Of a DNA stretch of 64,000 nt, positions 61,227 to 64,000 are shown piece after piece. Source of the DNA: Edolisoma coerulescens. Its lineage: Eukaryota; Chordata; Aves; Passeriformes; Campephagidae. How positions within the stretch are numbered: the stretch's first letter is position 1; each line of letters opens with the position of its first letter. Location: assembly GCA_013397115.1 (NCBI GenBank), contig VWZW01001241.1:428129-492128 (forward strand), given 5' to 3'. Below the pieces are notes generated by a model. It saw only the letters and a list, made by a program, of their open reading frames with translations. It did no database searches and had not been told where the DNA came from. A program made the translations under genes and the position numbers.

Positions 61227-62361
61227 GAGAACAAGCCCCTCTCAGAGAATAGCAGGGCGTGGATCTCGGTGATTTGTCTATACTTCCAAGTGCTCTTCAG
61301 TTGCCACCAGATGGCAACAGAAATCCGTTTCAGCCGGCAGGATCCTGCAGAGACTGCTCAGTTCCAGCTGCTTTCCAAAAAAGACAGAAGCTGACGTGAT
61401 TTTGTCGTCACTCGTCGCGTACGCGATGGCTTTCGATGAAGTCGGACCCCTGAGGACAGCGAAGGAGTGGTGACCGGCGAGCTGAGGCTCTGCTGGCCAG
61501 TGGTGGGCTGTGGGCACGCAGCCCACAGCTGTGGGCAGCCCCTGCTCACGGTTCAAGAGGAGCGAGGATGTGCCAGCCCACGCTGCAGTCAGCCTCTGGT
61601 GGCTGTGCAGATGTGATCCCGGTGACCCAGAAACAGAAATAGCTGGGGGTGAATGCAGGGCAGGCATTGAGAGAGATGATCAGGCTTTGAGAGAAGCGCC
61701 ATAGTGGGGAGCAGTGCAGTCCGGTTCGGGGCAGGGGACGGCGGACGAAGGGGGGTGCAGGGCTGCTCAGGCACGCAGAGCTGGCAGACTGAGTCAGGTG
61801 GTCACTGATGTGGGATTTAGCCTCACATCAAAATTCGTTTTCTCTGGCAGCCTCGGTCATCGTTTTGACCTCAGATGACTTGAGCACGGTTGCCATGGGA
61901 ACGGGATTGCTCTTCCCTCCATCCCCTCCACTTATTGTCTCTGAGAAGCAGCTAGAGGTGTTCGTCAAACACTACCGTAAATCAGCCATCCCCCCGTGCC
62001 CTCTGCCGCTAAGCGGCGGGGGGGCCTGCCTGTCTCTGCCCTCCTGTTCTGCAGCAGGTAAGGGAAGCGCTGCCAGGTCTCAGCTCTGCTTCCCCCTGCT
62101 CCCAAGCATGAGCACACACCGCTTAGCAAACCCCGCCTGAGTGAGCGGCTGAGCTGGTTTCCTGGAGCAGCAGGCACATTTTTTTTATCCTTTAAATAAG
62201 TGTCAGGATACATCACTGCACACCTCACAGCCTCGGCTCAGAAGCAAACGGCATCAGGAAGCTAAGTGACGGCAGGAAACGGAATCCCTAAAAACGGCCC
62301 TCTGGTGTCCAGGATCGGCAGGGCTGAGCTTGCGAAAGAGGGGATTCCCCGTCACGCACGC

Positions 62362-62397
62362 AGCTAATGGAGCTAACAGAGCTAATTTAGCTAATTC
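62362..62397 (+). repeat. Four-copy 9-bp tandem repeat AGCTAAnnn
   Basis: AGCTAATGG, AGCTAACAG, AGCTAATTT and AGCTAATTC stand back to back. The six-base core is identical in all four. Confidence 0.9.
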
Positions 62398-64000
62398 TGA
62401 GACAGGGGCTGGCTCATCTGCCAAGTCCTGGCAGCGTTACAGCCGTTCAGAGAAAGCAAAAAGGAAGAGAAAGGGAAGAAGGAAGAAGGAGGGGGAAGGA
62501 GGGGAGACTGGTGAGGGAAACAGAGAAAAAGAAAAAGGGAGGGGGGTGGAAGAACTGTGGTGAGGAGAGGCAGCAGGGTGGACTGACTGGGAGGGCAGCT
62601 GGAAAGCTTTGTGATGGGCACCAGAGAGGAGGGTGAGGCACAGCCAGAGGCGGGAGGTTTGGGGAATGAACATGTTGAAATGAATGCTTACCAAGATTTA
62701 AGTAGCCCAGAAAAAACATCTGAAACTTGTAGCTAAAAACAAGATAAAGGAAATTTGAAGTTGCAAAAGGATCTAGAGATGGGAACTTAGAAAAAAAATG
62801 GGACTTGGCTGTAAGCCTGCAGTCTTACGGCATAGGAAGGAAATCCAGAAAGTCTCTTCAATACACGTACAACAGACATGACGTACATTGCAGAACCCCT
62901 GCAACAAAACAGCAAGAGCTCTGCTGTTGCCAAATAGTGCCTTCTATATTGCACTGTCAACAGAAAGGCTCTAGGAAATTTTTCAGATCTGTGCACATCT
63001 GGGGAGCAGGCCTAGAAGCTCCTGCTGCCTTCTAAACCAAGATCATGCATCAGTATTTAAGTACAAAAGGATACAGCAAAACAAATAACTCTTTTCTATG
63101 TTATTTAGTTTTATCCACAATACATGATGGATACATGTGCCTACATGTTGTTCTGTAAATGATCTGGCCTTTTGGGGCTTCCTGTTTATCATTTTCTTGT
63201 AGCTTCTGCCCTCTTTCAACAGCAGTGAGGTAAGAAAATCTACGCCACTGGAGGAAATGGTTAAGTGCCATAAGGAGACAGGAGTGTTGCAGTAGATTTG
63301 TGTGCATTTCAAATCATAAAAGGCCTACTAATTGATCTTAAAGTTAAGTGAGAACACAAAATAGATACCTAGAATTGAGCTAAAGTTCTCCCAATAATTC
63401 AGCCATCCTCTGTCTCTGAAGAATGCTGCAGTTCAGCAAACAGAGGTGGTTCAGGTGCTCACCTGGGTCCCTCACATGGTTTGTGTCCCAGGACAAAGCG
63501 GGGCAATCCAGAGCCCCCCTTCCCCTGCACTCGGTGTCCTGCCTGGGGCTCCGCACACCGGCCAGCAGAGGGAAGTGCTGGAGTGAGCTGGATCCTGCTG
63601 CGCAGTCTGGTTTTTGCCAGCACCCTCCCGTTCCTGGGTACCAAAGGCACCACTGGGAAGGTGGACTCGGGCCTCCTCCTTGTTCTTGATATTAGCTCTT
63701 ACTCAGCCCTATCTGTAACCTTTTGCCTTCATGCTTTCACTTCAGCCTTATTTTCTAGTCTCACTTTTGTTCCTTCTTTGCCTCCCTGTATGATTAGCCA
63801 CAGCCTTCCTGGATCATGGCCTCACCTTATCCATATCTAAGATGGAAAAGAAGTTCTTTGTTCTTCTTAAAAAAAAAAAAATTGTCTTTGACTTTGAGGC
63901 AGGAGCGATAAACTTGGAATGAGAAGCAAGCACATTAACATAAACACATGCGAAGGGGAAGCAGCTTGCATCCTGTTTAGGGTGATGATCAAGTTGTGAA

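Larger units (their letters stand above)
52317..64000. other. Right end of window; LINE relics, no recognised exon
   Basis: Both strands were read for exons with splice borders and none was recognised. It holds an ancient CR1/L3-type copy (about 55530-57190), a CR1 3' end (61052-61226) and a 9-bp tandem repeat (62362-62397). Frames of 60-136 codons have no family resemblance. In human the gene beyond FOXJ2 on this side is SLC2A3, in the orientation that would be plus here; nothing in the window shows it. The DNA may be intergenic or an intron of a gene starting at the 51.9 kb island. Confidence 0.5.

Noticed and set aside
62330..62563. 77-codon Lys/Arg/Glu-rich plus-strand frame
   Set aside because: It arises from a purine-rich tract after the AGCTAA repeats; low complexity.

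Overview
This window is vertebrate nuclear DNA, almost certainly from a bird. It has intron-split genes with GT-AG borders, CpG-island promoters, few interspersed repeats, and repeats that are almost all CR1 LINE fragments (at least twelve), with no Alu, L1 or other mammalian family. Three protein-coding genes can be read exon by exon. From left to right they are NECAP1 (minus strand, 8 coding exons, 272 aa, 6958-11438), C3AR1 (plus strand, coding sequence in one exon, 367 aa, 17899-19002) and FOXJ2 (minus strand, 10 coding exons, 543 aa, 22920-31825). As recalled, the order and relative orientations match human 12p13 (FOXJ2, C3AR1, NECAP1), viewed from the other strand.

Layout. 1-6957 lies downstream of NECAP1 and probably includes its 3' UTR; no gene was recognised there. 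6958-11438 is NECAP1, with two CR1 fragments in its introns. 11190-11830 is its CpG-island promoter, with an unusual evenly spaced array of YY1-type sites. 11830-17890 is intergenic, dominated by an old 1.2 kb CR1 copy with a second CR1 inserted into it. 17899-19002 is the C3AR1 coding exon. C3AR1 and FOXJ2 converge, and their candidate polyadenylation signals are 18 bases apart near 20.45 kb. 20.42-31.85 kb is FOXJ2 from its 3' UTR to its first coding exon. 31.85-47.5 kb has no recognisable exon and is best read as the FOXJ2 5' UTR intron. Two CpG islands follow (47.49-48.01 kb and 51.39-52.05 kb, the second broken by a 207-base gap of N). 52-64 kb holds CR1 relics, including a very old CR1/L3-type copy, and no recognised exon.

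How the genes relate. They are neighbours, not a pathway. NECAP1 is an AP-2-binding endocytic adaptor accessory protein, C3AR1 is the receptor for complement fragment C3a, and FOXJ2 is a forkhead transcription factor. I see no novel gene system. The points most worth a second look are regulatory: the YY1 array at NECAP1, a duplicated octamer module inside the FOXJ2 3' UTR, the tail-to-tail overlap of C3AR1 and FOXJ2, and the two candidate FOXJ2 promoters. The much-shortened extracellular loop 2 of C3AR1 is the main protein-level oddity.
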